The notes: generated from the sequence alone by a model not told the origin. DNA of 54,236 bases from Aestuariivita sp. (GCA_026709985.1 JAPORY010000097.1:1-54236), one strand, 5' to 3'; shown: positions 8,148-19,937, counted from the stretch's first letter. Numbers and translations are program-made.

Positions 8148-9821
8148 ATGGCAAATTTGGCCATTCACGGTCACGAACATGAGGTCCAGCAGGGCTTCTT
8201 TGTCCGTTGGTTTATGTCGACCAATCACAAAGATATCGGAATTCTATATTTGGTTACCTCCGCCTTGGTCGGTTTCATCGCGGTTGCCTTTACGATTTAT
8301 ATGCGTTTGGAACTTCTGGATCCTGGTGTGCAATACATGTGCCTTGAAGGCGCACGCCTATTCGCTGATCCAACAAACGAATGTACTCCTAATGGACATT
8401 TGTGGAATGTGTTGATCACCGGCCACGGCATCCTGATGATGTTTTTCGTTGTTATTCCCGCGCTCTTTGGCGGCTTTGGAAACTACTTCATGCCGTTACA
8501 AATTGGCGCCCCCGATATGGCGTTTCCGAGACTCAACAACCTCAGTTTTTGGCTGTATGTTGCTGGTACAACGCTCGCTGTAGCCTCCGTCTTGAGTCCG
8601 GGCGGAAATGATCAAACAGGTTCGGGCGTCGGTTGGGTTCTGTACCCGCCCCTTTCGACCACCGAGTCGGGCTGGTCGATGGATCTTGCCATTTTTGCTG
8701 TGCATGTCTCGGGGGCGTCGTCAATCCTTGGCGCAATTAACATGATCACTACCTTCCTAAACATGCGTGCACCGGGAATGACAATCTTTAAGGTTCCACT
8801 ATTCTCATGGTCGATTTTCGTAACGGCGTGGCTGATTTTGCTCGCGCTGCCCGTTCTTGCGGGGGCCATCACAATGCTGCTCATGGACCGAAATTTTGGT
8901 TTTACCTTCTTTGATCCGGCGGGCGGAGGAGATCCCGTCCTCTATCAACATATTCTCTGGTTCTTCGGGCATCCTGAAGTCTACATCATTATCCTTCCTG
9001 GTTTCGGTATCATTAGTCATGTTATTGCGACTTTCTCACGAAAGCCTATTTTCGGCTATTTACCAATGGTCTGGGCGTTAATCTGTATTGGAGCACTCGG
9101 ATTCGTTGTGTGGGCCCATCACATGTACACAGTTGGCATGAGCATTAACCAACAGGCCTATTTCATGCTGGCAACAATGGTCATCGCCGTACCGACAGGT
9201 ATAAAGGTATTCAGTTGGATCGCAACGATGTGGGGCGGTTCTATAGAATTCAAAACACCGATGCTTTGGGCCTTCGGCTTTCTATTTTTGTTCACCGTCG
9301 GTGGCGTGACTGGGATTGTCCTGGCGCAAGCCGCTGTTGATCGCTATTATCACGACACGTACTATGTGGTAGCTCACTTCCATTATGTGATGAGTTTGGG
9401 GGCTGTCTTCGCCATTTTTGCTGGTTTGTACTTTTACCTCCCTAAAATTACCGGCAGGATGTATCCTGAATGGGCGGGCAAACTGCATTTTTGGTCCATG
9501 TTTATTGGCTCAAATGTCGCATTTTTCCCTCAGCACTTCCTCGGTCGCCAAGGGATGCCCCGACGTTATATTGATTACCCAGAAGCATTTGCCTATTGGA
9601 ACTACTGGTCTTCTATCGGAGCCTTTGTTGCTTTTGCCTCGTTCTTGTTTTTCTTTGCCGTTATTTTTTACACGCTGCGCTATGGTACTCGGGTGACGGT
9701 TGCGAACCCGTGGAATGAACATGCGGATACCCTTGAATGGACTCTTCCGTGCCCACCGCCTGCTCACACATTCGAGACGTTGCCAAAGCAAGAGGAATGG
9801 GATCGTGCAATGGCTCGATAG
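8148..9821 (+). CDS. ctaD: Cytochrome c oxidase subunit I, aa3 type
   Basis: Catalytic subunit of the inner-membrane aa3 oxidase: it reduces O2 to water at the haem a3-CuB site and pumps protons. The 557-aa protein has about twelve membrane segments. Visible hallmarks are the low-spin haem ligand region ([20 protein letters not shown]), the CuB ligand and Tyr cross-link block ([14 protein letters not shown]), the two CuB His (WAHHMY), and the haem ligands in [13 protein letters not shown]. The acidic K/D-channel regions look normal. The insert after helix I ([20 protein letters not shown]) is typical of Rhodobacter-type enzymes. It stands alone: ctaC, ctaB and ctaE are not adjacent, which is also the arrangement in some Rhodobacterales. 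A matching 44-aa subunit IV gene lies at 33.1 kb. Confidence 0.97.
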   Translation: MANLAIHGHEHEVQQGFFVRWFMSTNHKDIGILYLVTSALVGFIAVAFTIYMRLELLDPGVQYMCLEGARLFADPTNECTPNGHLWNVLITGHGILMMFFVVIPALFGGFGNYFMPLQIGAPDMAFPRLNNLSFWLYVAGTTLAVASVLSPGGNDQTGSGVGWVLYPPLSTTESGWSMDLAIFAVHVSGASSILGAINMITTFLNMRAPGMTIFKVPLFSWSIFVTAWLILLALPVLAGAITMLLMDRNFGFTFFDPAGGGDPVLYQHILWFFGHPEVYIIILPGFGIISHVIATFSRKPIFGYLPMVWALICIGALGFVVWAHHMYTVGMSINQQAYFMLATMVIAVPTGIKVFSWIATMWGGSIEFKTPMLWAFGFLFLFTVGGVTGIVLAQAAVDRYYHDTYYVVAHFHYVMSLGAVFAIFAGLYFYLPKITGRMYPEWAGKLHFWSMFIGSNVAFFPQHFLGRQGMPRRYIDYPEAFAYWNYWSSIGAFVAFASFLFFFAVIFYTLRYGTRVTVANPWNEHADTLEWTLPCPPPAHTFETLPKQEEWDRAMAR

Positions 9822-10353
9822 CTGGAGAGTTCTCTTTTTGGCAACATCGACTTATGGCGGGACATTGCAGCCGACATAGCTGAGCATGAGGCGGTACTTG
9901 ACGCAACTGCTCATGTGGTCTGTCCGAAGTTTCCTGCGGCCCGACGGAGAGCACGTGATTGATGTTTCCCCTACGTTCATTTCTTGAACGTTTGACGGCT
10001 TGAAATTCTGTGCTTGTGACTGACCCGCCGCCCTGCTCTCAATTCCTAACGACGCCTCAATACTCCCAGTTGGTCACTTCTACATACTGGCTGATATTGG
10101 ACAACCTCAACAATGTGTCTTAGATACTTCGCTTGGTGAACCACGGTCGCAAGTTCCACTGGCGATGGATTTTTGCAGTCAAGATTAACAAAAAGAGCCC
10201 CGACGAATTCCTGAATCGGCGACCTGCGCGGTCTTGAAACCACTATATCGGAGACGGGGAGAGTCTTAACCGCAGCTGACATCCGGGCACTTGCCCCCAC
10301 TCCGATCGCGATTGACGGTTTAGCGATCAGATAGATTTTGCTCGTCGCAAAAA
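9822..10353. other. Spacer with a protein-like relict on the minus strand
   Basis: No firm gene. On the minus strand, 10300-10046, an open frame reads VSDIVVSRPRRSPIQEFVGA ... ELATVVHQAKYLRHIVEVVQ and extends upstream without a stop to the yqeY 3' end. It looks protein-like, but it has no ribosome site, sits directly downstream of yqeY on the same strand, and matches no family I can name. It may be a small real gene or a relict. Confidence 0.25.
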
Positions 10354-10818
10354 CTAACTGTTACACAGACGATCCTTCACCATCGGTCCGACCTGACCAA
10401 AATCCATTTGCCCGGCATAATTGGATTTTAGCGAGCCCATAACGCGGCCCATGTCACGAACCGAGGTGGCACCAGTCTTTTGAATTGCTGTATCAACAGC
10501 TGCTGCAACTTGATCTGCTGTCAACTGCTTTGGAAGGAATTCTTCAATAATTTGAATTTCCCGCCGTTCCTGCTCCGCGAGATCCAATCGGCCGCCCTCT
10601 TCGTATATTTGCGCACTTTCTTGCCGCTGTTTACCCATTTTGCTGAGAATAGCGAGTATGTCTTGGTCTGACACCCCGTCCATTTTTCCTTGGCCGCGAA
10701 GGTCAATGTTTTTATCGGTTATCGCCGCATTAATCAGGCGTAGCGTTGAAAGACGTTCTGCGGATTGATCTCGCATGGCTTGCTTGCGGGCAGAGTTTAG
10801 ACGCTCAGCTAATGTCAT
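10354..10818 (-). CDS. GatB/YqeY domain-containing protein
   Basis: A 154-aa protein of the YqeY family, a stand-alone version of the tRNA-binding tail of GatB, with no settled function. It starts MTLAERLNSARKQAMRDQ and contains YEEGGRLDLAEQERREIQIIEEFLPKQL and the C-terminal MGRVMGSLK of the family; length is normal. The divergent placement against carA (about 1 kb apart) is common in alphaproteobacteria and supports the assignment. It is cytosolic with no special motif. Confidence 0.9.
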   Translation of the reverse strand: MTLAERLNSARKQAMRDQSAERLSTLRLINAAITDKNIDLRGQGKMDGVSDQDILAILSKMGKQRQESAQIYEEGGRLDLAEQERREIQIIEEFLPKQLTADQVAAAVDTAIQKTGATSVRDMGRVMGSLKSNYAGQMDFGQVGPMVKDRLCNS

Positions 10819-11796
10819 CTATTGCGTTCCGTTGTGGTTAATGTCTCGGAGTAAGGTAGTCAGCCCGAAGAAGAAATTCAATCAAAATCGCGCCTTGCAG
10901 TGTTGATTGTCTTAATCCTCAAGAGTCCGCCACTGTGCTACCATCATAGATTCAGTTAGTGCCCATTTAGTTCCGAACAGTTTTAAAGCGTATTTTTATA
11001 CCTTTACAATATTGTCGATCTAACAACTATTGAACCCATTAGTTTGATGCCCTTGTTTGAACTGGCGGCGCCGAATCTAGTCCACACAAAACGCCCTCTG
11101 GCCCGGATAGGTATCGGGCAGCATGTGTGTCGACTGCGTTCATTTCTTTCAGGAGGTGGGTTATTTCGTCTGACGAGCTTGGGCTGATTGAGAACTTGGC
11201 GATCCCTGTGGACTTCTGACACGGGGTGAGCCAACTCTAAGAGTTTTGTTTCCGTGCACTATCTGTCCTCCGTATATGCTCTTTCATCCATTCGTTCCTA
11301 TTCATCCTAGTCCATTAACCACTTCTGTTGATGAATAATGACCCTTAGCAATGGCGAGGTGCGCACGATCCAAAGCCTCTATCGCAGAGGCCCAATCCGC
11401 AACAGTCTCCGTTGCGAACGGTTCAACGCAGTGCGCGGCGGTCTGAGGTATCGTTGGCCTCTTGGAATTAGATCTAATTCCCTCAAAATGGAAACGGACA
11501 CTCGGCGACCAAATAACCCAAAATTGATCATACAAACCAATAGGTGCGTATTGTTACTCACGGCTACTTTGTTGCAATTCCGAGCTATCCTAGCTCTTCT
11601 CGTCCAGAACAGAAATTATAACCCATCACCTATCTGACTGCTTTATGTGAGCGCTGGAAGCGCAAGTCTAAAAAAATCATATTTGCAATCACCGAAGAAA
11701 GGTATAGCGAATGATAATGGTACCATCGTGCCACGAAGACCCCCTAATCCCACTCTTGATCCAGAACAAGATCGCTTGACTCGGAGAATTTCCACG
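10819..11796. other. Long divergent spacer yqeY / carA
   Basis: Nearly 1 kb between divergent genes. Both promoters must lie here. One minus-strand frame (11535-11302) contains a mildly protein-like stretch (ATETVADWASAIEALDRAHL) that could be a relict; nothing else was recognised. The open frame of carA extends back to 11647, but that extension is poor in family similarity. Confidence 0.35.
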
Positions 11797-12957
11797 ATGG
11801 TCGTCTTTGCCAAAAAACAACCAAGCGCATGCCTTGTGCTCGCCGAGGGAGCAGTCTTTTGGGGACACGGGTTTGGCGCAACAGGCAAAACGATCGCTGA
11901 ACTCTGCTTCAATACAGCGATGACTGGTTATCAGGAGATCATGACTGATCCATCATATGCCGGTCAAATCATCACCTTTACCTTCCCTCATATCGGCAAT
12001 GTTGGCGTTAATTCTGAGGACGACGAAGCAACATATCCAAAGGCAGCAGGAATGGTTGTGAAGTGGGATCCGACGGAAGCATCCAATTGGCGAGCCACGG
12101 CAACCCTGGGGGAATGGCTATCTCGTCACAACAAAATTGCAATTGGTGGCGTTGACACCCGTCGATTGACGCGCCTCATTCGCCAACAGGGCGCACCGAA
12201 TGTTGCCTTAGTCCATGATCCTTCAGGAGATCTTGATATTGCCCAGTTGTTGCAAGCAGCCCGTGATTTTACCGGATTGGAGGGAATGGACCTTGCCAAA
12301 GAGGTAACGTGCTCTAAACCCTATCACTGGAACGAACCACGCTGGAATTCGGAAGTGTCGCAACAAGACTCAGATTCTAAACTCAATGTCGTCGCGATCG
12401 ACTACGGAATTAAGCGCAATATATTGCGCTGTCTCGCAAGTGTCGGTGGTAATGTCACAGTCCTACCCGCCACTGCTTCTCCTGAAGACGTTCTTGCCGC
12501 CTCTCCAGACGGGGTATTCTTATCCAATGGACCTGGCGACCCTGCCGCGACTGCCCGTTATGCGGCTCCACTCATTCAAGAGCTCATGGCAAAATCCGAT
12601 ATTCCGATTTTTGGAATCTGTCTTGGCCATCAGATCTTGGCACTGGCACTCGGTGCCAAAACAGTCAAAATGAGCCACGGACACCACGGTGCGAATCATC
12701 CAGTGAAAGAACTAGCGTCTGGAAAAGTTGAGATTACATCAATGAATCATGGCTTCGCCGTGGATTCCCAGACCTTACCGCCCAATGTCATTGAGACTCA
12801 CCAATCATTATTTGACGGCTCAAATTGCGGGATTCGTGTAAAGGATCGTCCAGTCTATTCGGTTCAGTATCATCCCGAAGCATCACCTGGGCCGCAAGAT
12901 AGCCTTCCGATGTTTGAACAATTTGCGCAAGACATGCGTTCATTCAAGTCGCATTGA
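11797..12957 (+). CDS. carA: Carbamoyl-phosphate synthase small (glutaminase) subunit
   Basis: CarA hydrolyses glutamine and delivers ammonia to CarB to make carbamoyl phosphate for arginine and pyrimidines. The family-wide N-terminal domain (LVLAEGAVFWGHGFGATG ... GEICFNTAMTGYQE-like block) is followed by a class I glutamine amidotransferase domain with nucleophile FGICLGHQ and the His/Glu of YHPEASPGP. ATG 11797 (386 aa, CGGAGA ten bases upstream) matches the family start; the frame continues 50 codons further upstream to 11647 without similarity I recognise. carB does not follow, so the two subunits are unlinked, as in many alphaproteobacteria. Confidence 0.95.
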   Translation: MVVFAKKQPSACLVLAEGAVFWGHGFGATGKTIAELCFNTAMTGYQEIMTDPSYAGQIITFTFPHIGNVGVNSEDDEATYPKAAGMVVKWDPTEASNWRATATLGEWLSRHNKIAIGGVDTRRLTRLIRQQGAPNVALVHDPSGDLDIAQLLQAARDFTGLEGMDLAKEVTCSKPYHWNEPRWNSEVSQQDSDSKLNVVAIDYGIKRNILRCLASVGGNVTVLPATASPEDVLAASPDGVFLSNGPGDPAATARYAAPLIQELMAKSDIPIFGICLGHQILALALGAKTVKMSHGHHGANHPVKELASGKVEITSMNHGFAVDSQTLPPNVIETHQSLFDGSNCGIRVKDRPVYSVQYHPEASPGPQDSLPMFEQFAQDMRSFKSH

Positions 12958-13080
12958 CTGCTTCTTGTCTTGCGCTAAGCCCTCTTCAACATTCCATAGA
13001 TGCTTACTCATTCCCCTTGACCGTGCCATATATTGAGGCACTTTGTGTGTCACCGGGAAGAAATTCGGACTCAGCAGAGA

Positions 13081-14283
13081 ATGGACAAACATAGTAAAAT
13101 TACATGCGACATTGTCGTCGCTGGAGCTGGAATTGCAGGCTTGCTAGCGACGGTCGCATTCGGCCGATTAGGCTTGCGAGTTGTCTGCGCTGATCCCAAT
13201 ATCCCAATGACAACGCCCGACACGAACGTGGCTGACATACGGACCACCGCTATCTTGCAACCGTCAATCGAGTTCTTGAAGAGCATAAACGTTTGGCAAT
13301 CTTTAGTTTCACATGCCACCCCCTTGCAAAGGTTGCGCATCATTGAAGCAGGCCAGAAAAGTTCTCAATTGGTGCGTGACTTTGACGCGTCGGAAATCTC
13401 CGATGCGGCATTTGGATGGAATGTTTCAAACCCAGTTCTCCTTCACGAATTACTTGTACGCGTCCAAAAACTCGACAATGTTGATTTTCTTTCAGAGACA
13501 GAAGTTGTGGACGTTTTTTCTCAGCATTCAGGCGCAAAAGTTATATTGAGTGATGGTCGCCATGTTGGAACAAAGCTCGTTATCGGCTGCGACGGAAGAG
13601 ACTCAAAGATTCGAGAAATCGCCCGAATCCCCACGATAACTCGGCGATACGGACAAAAAGTCCTTGCCTTTTCTGTCACCCATCCGATTCCGCACGAAAA
13701 TTCCTCCACTGAGATTTATGTGGATGAAGGACCGTTCACCCTTGTACCTCAAGCCGACTTCGAAGGATGCCCATCTTCTGCCGTCGTCTGGATGCAAAAG
13801 GGCCGCAATGCAATCGCTTCGTTGTCTCAAAGCGTACCTGAATTTGAAGATGCGATCACAGAGCGCTCATTAAGTCTTTTTGGCCCCCTCAAGCTAATTT
13901 CGCCGCGAGTGATATGGCCGGTAACTTGCCAAATCGCCACTAGATTTGCGGCACAACGCGTTGCCTTGTTGGCTGAGGCAGCGCATGTCCTTCCGCCGAT
14001 TGGGGCGCAAGGCCTCAATATGTCTATCGCTGATTTAAGGGTACTCGTCGACTTGGCTGGCCAGCACAGTCAAGATCTCGGGAGTCTGGCTATGCTCAAC
14101 TCCTATCACCGCATCAGAATTCACGATATTCGGATTCGGTCAACTGCTATTGACCTGCTTAATCGCCTAACGATGAGCAATAATACATTACTCCATAGAA
14201 TTCGGGCCACTGGTCTATCTGTCGTACATGACTGGGCACCTGTTCGACACGGCATAATGCGATTTGGATTAGGTATTGGTTAA
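13081..14283 (+). CDS. UbiH/UbiF/VisC-family FAD-dependent hydroxylase
   Basis: A 400-aa class A flavoprotein monooxygenase of the ubiquinone-hydroxylase group. It shows the FAD-binding Rossmann motif GAGIAG near the N-terminus, the middle motif GCDGRDSKIRE, and the C-terminal FAD ribose motif in modified form (AEAAHVLPPIGAQGLNMSIAD). Such enzymes add hydroxyl groups to the ubiquinone ring at the membrane face. UbiH, UbiF, UbiL or UbiM cannot be separated by eye. ATG 13081 is chosen over a start 16 codons upstream because it begins just before the conserved region and has AGCAGAGA before it. It lies 123 bases after carA; no other ubi gene is close. Confidence 0.85.
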   Translation: MDKHSKITCDIVVAGAGIAGLLATVAFGRLGLRVVCADPNIPMTTPDTNVADIRTTAILQPSIEFLKSINVWQSLVSHATPLQRLRIIEAGQKSSQLVRDFDASEISDAAFGWNVSNPVLLHELLVRVQKLDNVDFLSETEVVDVFSQHSGAKVILSDGRHVGTKLVIGCDGRDSKIREIARIPTITRRYGQKVLAFSVTHPIPHENSSTEIYVDEGPFTLVPQADFEGCPSSAVVWMQKGRNAIASLSQSVPEFEDAITERSLSLFGPLKLISPRVIWPVTCQIATRFAAQRVALLAEAAHVLPPIGAQGLNMSIADLRVLVDLAGQHSQDLGSLAMLNSYHRIRIHDIRIRSTAIDLLNRLTMSNNTLLHRIRATGLSVVHDWAPVRHGIMRFGLGIG

Positions 14284-14733
14284 TTAACGATGGTGAGCAG
14301 CATGCCAGCTTGATCGCAACGGTCATTGAAAAACCCAAAGTTATCAACTGTATTTGAAGACTTAGGGTAACTATTCAGCACCCCAACAGTTAAAGACATG
14401 GCAAGTGGAAGATCTCGATTTGTTACCTTTAGAGACCCAATTTCATAACGCATATATCTTCGCAGCCATCATCATTTATTGGAACCCCGATCAACTCAAT
14501 CAGGCTATCCGAATGTGTGGTCGTGCGGGGGTCGAAACACCTAACCACCTTTTGAAACAATTCGCGCCACTAGGATGGAATCATATTCTTCTCACTGGAG
14601 AGTATCAATGGCAAAGAATGGTTTCACTCCAATGATTGTATGAATCCTATGCCCACATAAAGGCCTCCCATATGCTCCTGAACGAACAAATATACGCATA
14701 ATTGGAAAAGACGCCCTCATTGTGTAAGTATGG
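14284..14733. other. Spacer downstream of ubiH-like gene
   Basis: About 450 bases with no convincing gene. A 76-codon open frame at 14405-14635 has no ribosome site and low-complexity composition; I treat it as chance. The promoter of the candidate RNA follows. Confidence 0.35.
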
Positions 14734-14739
14734 TATAAT
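14734..14739 (+). promoter_or_regulatory. Extended -10 promoter element
   Basis: TGGTATAAT (14731-14739) is an extended -10 (TGnTATAAT). No good -35 lies at the usual distance, which fits extended -10 promoters. Transcription would begin near 14746 and meet a strong terminator at 14919. Confidence 0.45.
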
Positions 14740-14740
14740 A

Positions 14741-14781
14741 GTTCCTTAGCCTGCTATTCTGCGCTTTCCTGAACCGACCCG
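14741..14781 (+). repeat. Dispersed motif, copy A
   Basis: TTCCTTAGCCTGCTATTCTG followed by CGCTTTCCTGAACCGACCCG. Aligned with copies C and D (51.14 and 53.85 kb), most positions agree, with one small indel in the C run. It forms the 5' part of the candidate RNA. Confidence 0.55.
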
Positions 14782-14919
14782 ATGATCCAAATCATCCACA
14801 TGGTTGGTGGAGATGAGGCTTAAAAGGTGATTTTCGGGGTGAAAACACGGGCACTCTCGTTGACGTCAGGCATCTGACCCGATCAAGAGAGCTCAGCTCG
14901 CTCCGAGAGTGCCTTTTTT
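14746..14919 (+). ncRNA. Candidate structured small RNA ending in an intrinsic terminator
   Basis: Between an extended -10 promoter and a strong terminator lies a ~174-base stretch without an open frame but rich in helices: GATGAT-CCAA-ATCATC at about 14781-14796; a 10-bp closing stem GGCACTCTCG/CGAGAGTGCC enclosing TTGA-c-GTCAG-gcat-CTGAC-ccga-TCAA and GAGC-tca-GCTC. Short segments (CCTGAACCGA, GGTTGGTG, GGCTTAAAA) occur in the same order as similar segments of E. coli 6S RNA, which makes a divergent 6S RNA possible, but the outer closing stem is not obvious. Its first ~40 bases also match two motif copies at 51.14 and 53.85 kb. It precedes the AAA+ ATPase gene by about 240 bases. Confidence 0.38.
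14850..14919 (+). terminator. Intrinsic terminator with branched stem, T6
   Basis: A perfect 10-bp stem GGCACTCTCG (14850-14859) / CGAGAGTGCC (14904-14913) is followed at once by TTTTTT. The 44-base interior folds into further helices (GTCAG-gcat-CTGAC, and GAGC-tca-GCTC). This is the 3' end of the candidate RNA. Confidence 0.65.
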
Positions 14920-15014
14920 GAGGCTTTTATTTGAAAAAGAACGCGAGCAGGGAAGTTCAACGGGTTTGATCTATTGTAACATGGGGTATTACGATTCACG
15001 CGAGAGATGGGATA

Positions 15015-15046
15015 TCGGCGACAAGAAGTGGAGTTTTAGCGACAAG
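15015..15046. repeat. Two direct copies of GCGACAAG
   Basis: GCGACAAG occurs at about 15018-15025 and 15039-15046 (GGCGACAAGAAG and AGCGACAAGCAA), 110-140 bases before the ATPase start codon. The spacing of about two helical turns suits an operator or transposon-end protein site; no function is shown. Confidence 0.3.
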
Positions 15047-15157
15047 CAATAACAACTAACACTTAACAATTCACGATTAGCGGGCGAAAGACATATTCAA
15101 TTGTGATAGAATTTGGTATGATGAATATGCAGCAGAGATTTACGAAAGGGCGCACTT

Positions 15158-16477
15158 ATGGCGGATATTGAAGGATTGCAGAAATTTAGCGAACTTCAGG
15201 AACGTGATGAAGCCATGTTTTTTACGGGACGAATAGCGTACATTACGCATATTCAACAAGCCTATAAAAATGCGGTCACAAAACAGCAAGCGAATCAGCC
15301 CATTACCTCCGCCACTCGTCTGTTTTATGGTGCTCCCGGGGCCGGCAAGACGTCACTGTTAAATGAGATTGAAAAGCGGGCACGGCGGGGCGACTTCGGC
15401 ACGCCACCCCCGCATGTCATCAGTGCCAGTAACGCCACCCTGAACAAAGAAAAAGAACTCGTGTTGACAATCGCGGAACACTTGGAGATGGATGGCGTTT
15501 TTCGAACCATTGCGCAAGAACAAGTCGGAATGGGAGCAAGTATTCTAAGTATTCTTAAAGGATCAATTCAAACAAGTCAAACTCTAAATCCTCCTGAGGC
15601 CACTTTCAGGCATCTCAAAGCACTCTATAGAGCCTTGGAATATCAACCGCCTATCCTGCTGTGTGTGGATGAAATCCAAAATATTAAACCTACCGCTGAT
15701 GAAATGCTCGGTGTCCTGCACCAGGGCAACCATGGTCTTCCGATCATCCCGGTCTATGCGGGATTAGGCAACTCGTTAAACATATTGATGAACTATGGTG
15801 TTTCACGACCTGTTAGCGACTATATTCACAGTGTTGGGGCACTTGCCAATGACGAAGCTCAAGAGTGCGTATCAACCATGCTCAAGGCGTTCAATGTGGA
15901 CTGTACGGATGTCAAGGAGGATTGGCCGTCAATCATTTCGAAATGGTCCGATTGCTGGCCCCAACATCTGCATAATGGTATGCGCGCCCTCGCCAAAGAA
16001 CTCATTTGTCCCGATGTGAATGGTGTCCTGCGTAAGGTCTCCTTCACGAACGTCTCAAAGAGAGAACGCACCTTTCGCAATAAAGCTTATAGCTGGCGGA
16101 TATCCGAGATGATCTCCGAATGTCGAATATTGGTTGGTCATATTATGCACCGGATTGTGACATCATCACCTACGCGATTAGAAGCAAAACAAATCATTGA
16201 TGATCTTCACTCCCATACGCCTCATAAAATGCCACCAGAGATGACAGCGACACAGTTCCTCAATCATCTTATTCACCGTGGGTTGCTTCAAGAATTTAAT
16301 CAGCACGATGACCCCCATTTATCTCCAACTGGTGTAGTCACGTGCCCCATCCCTTCGCTTGCGACGTATGTCATGCAGGTCGGGGGAATCGACCCTGAAT
16401 CGCAAAAGGACTTGCAGCCATCCGGCCTGTCCGAACCGAGCCCGTTTAAGGACACCGACGCTTATAAAATTTCGTAA
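15158..16477 (+). CDS. Orphan AAA+ ATPase (ORC/TniB-like), unknown function
   Basis: A 439-aa P-loop ATPase. Walker A is GAPGAGKT (residues 58-65) and Walker B ILLCVDEIQN (D171-E172); sensor-like segments include IIPVYAGLGNS, and the lid block reads DCWPQHLHNGMRALAKEL. The overall plan recalls TniB/TnsC and ORC1/CDC6-type AAA+ proteins, and I recall similar stand-alone ATPases scattered in alphaproteobacterial accessory regions without assigned function. The last ~130 residues look like a winged-helix domain. GAAAGGG precedes the ATG. No transposase, target selector or replication gene adjoins it. Upstream are a candidate structured RNA and two GCGACAAG repeats; downstream a hairpin and decayed sequence. 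TnsC-like, plasmid-type or defence roles remain open. Confidence 0.72.
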   Translation: MADIEGLQKFSELQERDEAMFFTGRIAYITHIQQAYKNAVTKQQANQPITSATRLFYGAPGAGKTSLLNEIEKRARRGDFGTPPPHVISASNATLNKEKELVLTIAEHLEMDGVFRTIAQEQVGMGASILSILKGSIQTSQTLNPPEATFRHLKALYRALEYQPPILLCVDEIQNIKPTADEMLGVLHQGNHGLPIIPVYAGLGNSLNILMNYGVSRPVSDYIHSVGALANDEAQECVSTMLKAFNVDCTDVKEDWPSIISKWSDCWPQHLHNGMRALAKELICPDVNGVLRKVSFTNVSKRERTFRNKAYSWRISEMISECRILVGHIMHRIVTSSPTRLEAKQIIDDLHSHTPHKMPPEMTATQFLNHLIHRGLLQEFNQHDDPHLSPTGVVTCPIPSLATYVMQVGGIDPESQKDLQPSGLSEPSPFKDTDAYKIS

Positions 16478-18154
<1,677 letters not shown>

Positions 18155-18289
18155 TAGAAGGCGTCGCGTCGCGATTCTGTCTTTGACACAATGTAATTGT
18201 CGACAGTTCGAGTTAAGGGATTATCTGTCGTTGCTAACTTTTCGTTTTTGGAGCGAACCTTTTGTTCTGATGGAGACCGCAGAAGCTTC

Positions 18290-19645
18290 TCAGTGGTTCT
18301 TTGGAACATCTTCAGAAGGGATAGATTCAACCAAAATCTGCAAGGAATTTTCAAGAATTTGCGTATCGGAACATTCAACCATCACTCGAATTAGCGGCTG
18401 AGTTCCTGACTCTCTAACTACCAACCGCCCCCGATCTGCAAGCATGGCTTCTGCTTCAGCGACAGCAGATTTTACTGCGTTTGACTCAAGTGGTGCATCT
18501 CCTGCCTTATACCGTATATTCTCAATAACTTGTGGTACCGGAGTAAACACTCGAGATAAGGTGCTAGCGGGTGTGTCCGTTCTCACCATCTCGGCCAGAA
18601 AATGCAATCCCGCCATTAAGCCATCACCAGTTGTCGCATAGTCGGTCATCACGATATGTCCAGACTGTTCGCCTCCAAGATTGAACCCCCCTGCTCGCAT
18701 TCGCTCAACGACGTAGCGATCGCCAACAGCGGTCCGCTCAAGATGTAGCTCTTTGGACTGAAGAAAGTGCTCAAGTCCCAAATTTGACATGATCGTAGCA
18801 ACGAGAGTTTTTGCTAATAATCTTCCCTCCTTCGCCCAGCGCCAAGCGAGAAGCGCCATGAGTTGATCTCCGTCCGCTGCTTCACCTGACTCACTCAATA
18901 CCACCACTCGATCAGCATCGCCATCAAGACAAATTCCCACATCCGCGCCGCATGAAATTACTGTCTCAGCTGCCCGTTTAGTATCTGTCGAACCGCATGA
19001 CTCGTTGATATTTTTGCCATTCGGCTTTGTTCCAACACGAATCACATCCGCACCAAGTTCCCACAGAATCTCTGGAGCGGCCCGATGTGCCGCCCCATTG
19101 GCGCAATCAATGACAACCTTTAGCCCGTCTAAGCGCAAGTCTCTGGGTAAAGAGGATTTAATTCTTTCGCCGTATCGAAAACGCGCATCATCAATCCGCT
19201 TCGCACGACCAAGATTAAAATGCTGCTCTGGTTCCACCCCTGAATCAATCAAGGCCTCAATCTGCGTTTCGGTGTCATCGGACAGTTTAAAACCGTCAGG
19301 GCCGAAGAATTTTATTCCATTATCCTCAGCAGGATTGTGCGATGCCGATATCATAATACCTAAATCAGCCCGCATTGATCTCGTCATAAGACCGACTGCC
19401 GGGGTCGGAACTGGCCCAAGAAGCAATACATTCATCCCCGTTGAGGTTAGGCCAGCCGTCAAGGCACTCTCAAACATGTATCCCGACAATCGCGTGTCTT
19501 TACCGATCACGACACGATGAACCCCGCCGTCTTGGCGGCGAAAAAATCGACCGACCGCCGATCCAATTCGAAGCACCATTTCTGCCGTCATTGGAAAATG
19601 ACTTGAAGTACCGCGAACACCGTCTGTTCCGAATAATTTTTGCAT
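18290..19645 (-). CDS. glmM: Phosphoglucosamine mutase
   Basis: GlmM interconverts glucosamine-6-phosphate and glucosamine-1-phosphate, feeding UDP-GlcNAc for peptidoglycan and lipid A. The 451-aa protein has the N-terminal FGTDGVRG, the phosphoserine loop ISASHNP (S102), the Mg2+ loop DGDADR (241-246), the sugar-binding GGEQSGH, and the C-terminal phosphate-binding RESGTQPLIRVM. It is read leftward, convergent with ilvC (135-base gap). folP/ftsH, the usual upstream partners, are not adjacent. Confidence 0.97.
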   Translation of the reverse strand: MQKLFGTDGVRGTSSHFPMTAEMVLRIGSAVGRFFRRQDGGVHRVVIGKDTRLSGYMFESALTAGLTSTGMNVLLLGPVPTPAVGLMTRSMRADLGIMISASHNPAEDNGIKFFGPDGFKLSDDTETQIEALIDSGVEPEQHFNLGRAKRIDDARFRYGERIKSSLPRDLRLDGLKVVIDCANGAAHRAAPEILWELGADVIRVGTKPNGKNINESCGSTDTKRAAETVISCGADVGICLDGDADRVVVLSESGEAADGDQLMALLAWRWAKEGRLLAKTLVATIMSNLGLEHFLQSKELHLERTAVGDRYVVERMRAGGFNLGGEQSGHIVMTDYATTGDGLMAGLHFLAEMVRTDTPASTLSRVFTPVPQVIENIRYKAGDAPLESNAVKSAVAEAEAMLADRGRLVVRESGTQPLIRVMVECSDTQILENSLQILVESIPSEDVPKNH

Positions 19646-19937
19646 ACCGTCCTCTGGGTGCTAACATCTCTTCAGGTCACAGCAATGTCTTGCTGCGGAC
19701 GCAACATCGCATAAATTGACAATCGAACCAACTTGCACCGCCGATGCATACCAAACAGCAACTTTAGCAAAACTCGGGGAGAAAAATCGGTTACGAACAG
19801 CACAAACCTGTGGAATTACCCGTAAGCATCACCTGCGAGCATAGTTTGGCGGTGGTATGACGCAGAGATGCTCCATGGAATCCACAAAATCATCTAAGGG
19901 TCTGATCAAGTGTAGGCGTTGTGTGCGTTAGGCTTAT
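19646..19937. other. Spacer between SleB-type hydrolase gene and glmM
   Basis: 292 bases that must hold the glmM promoter unless it is read from the hydrolase gene upstream. No conserved site or small gene recognised. Confidence 0.3.

Noticed and set aside
11647-11796. N-terminal extension of CarA by 50 residues
   Set aside because: The extension has no family similarity and low complexity, while ATG 11797 has a ribosome site and matches the family start.
15158-16477. CRISPR-associated or Tn7-like transposon core based on the TniB-like ATPase
   Set aside because: No transposase, TniQ, Cas gene or terminal inverted repeat pair could be found next to it.
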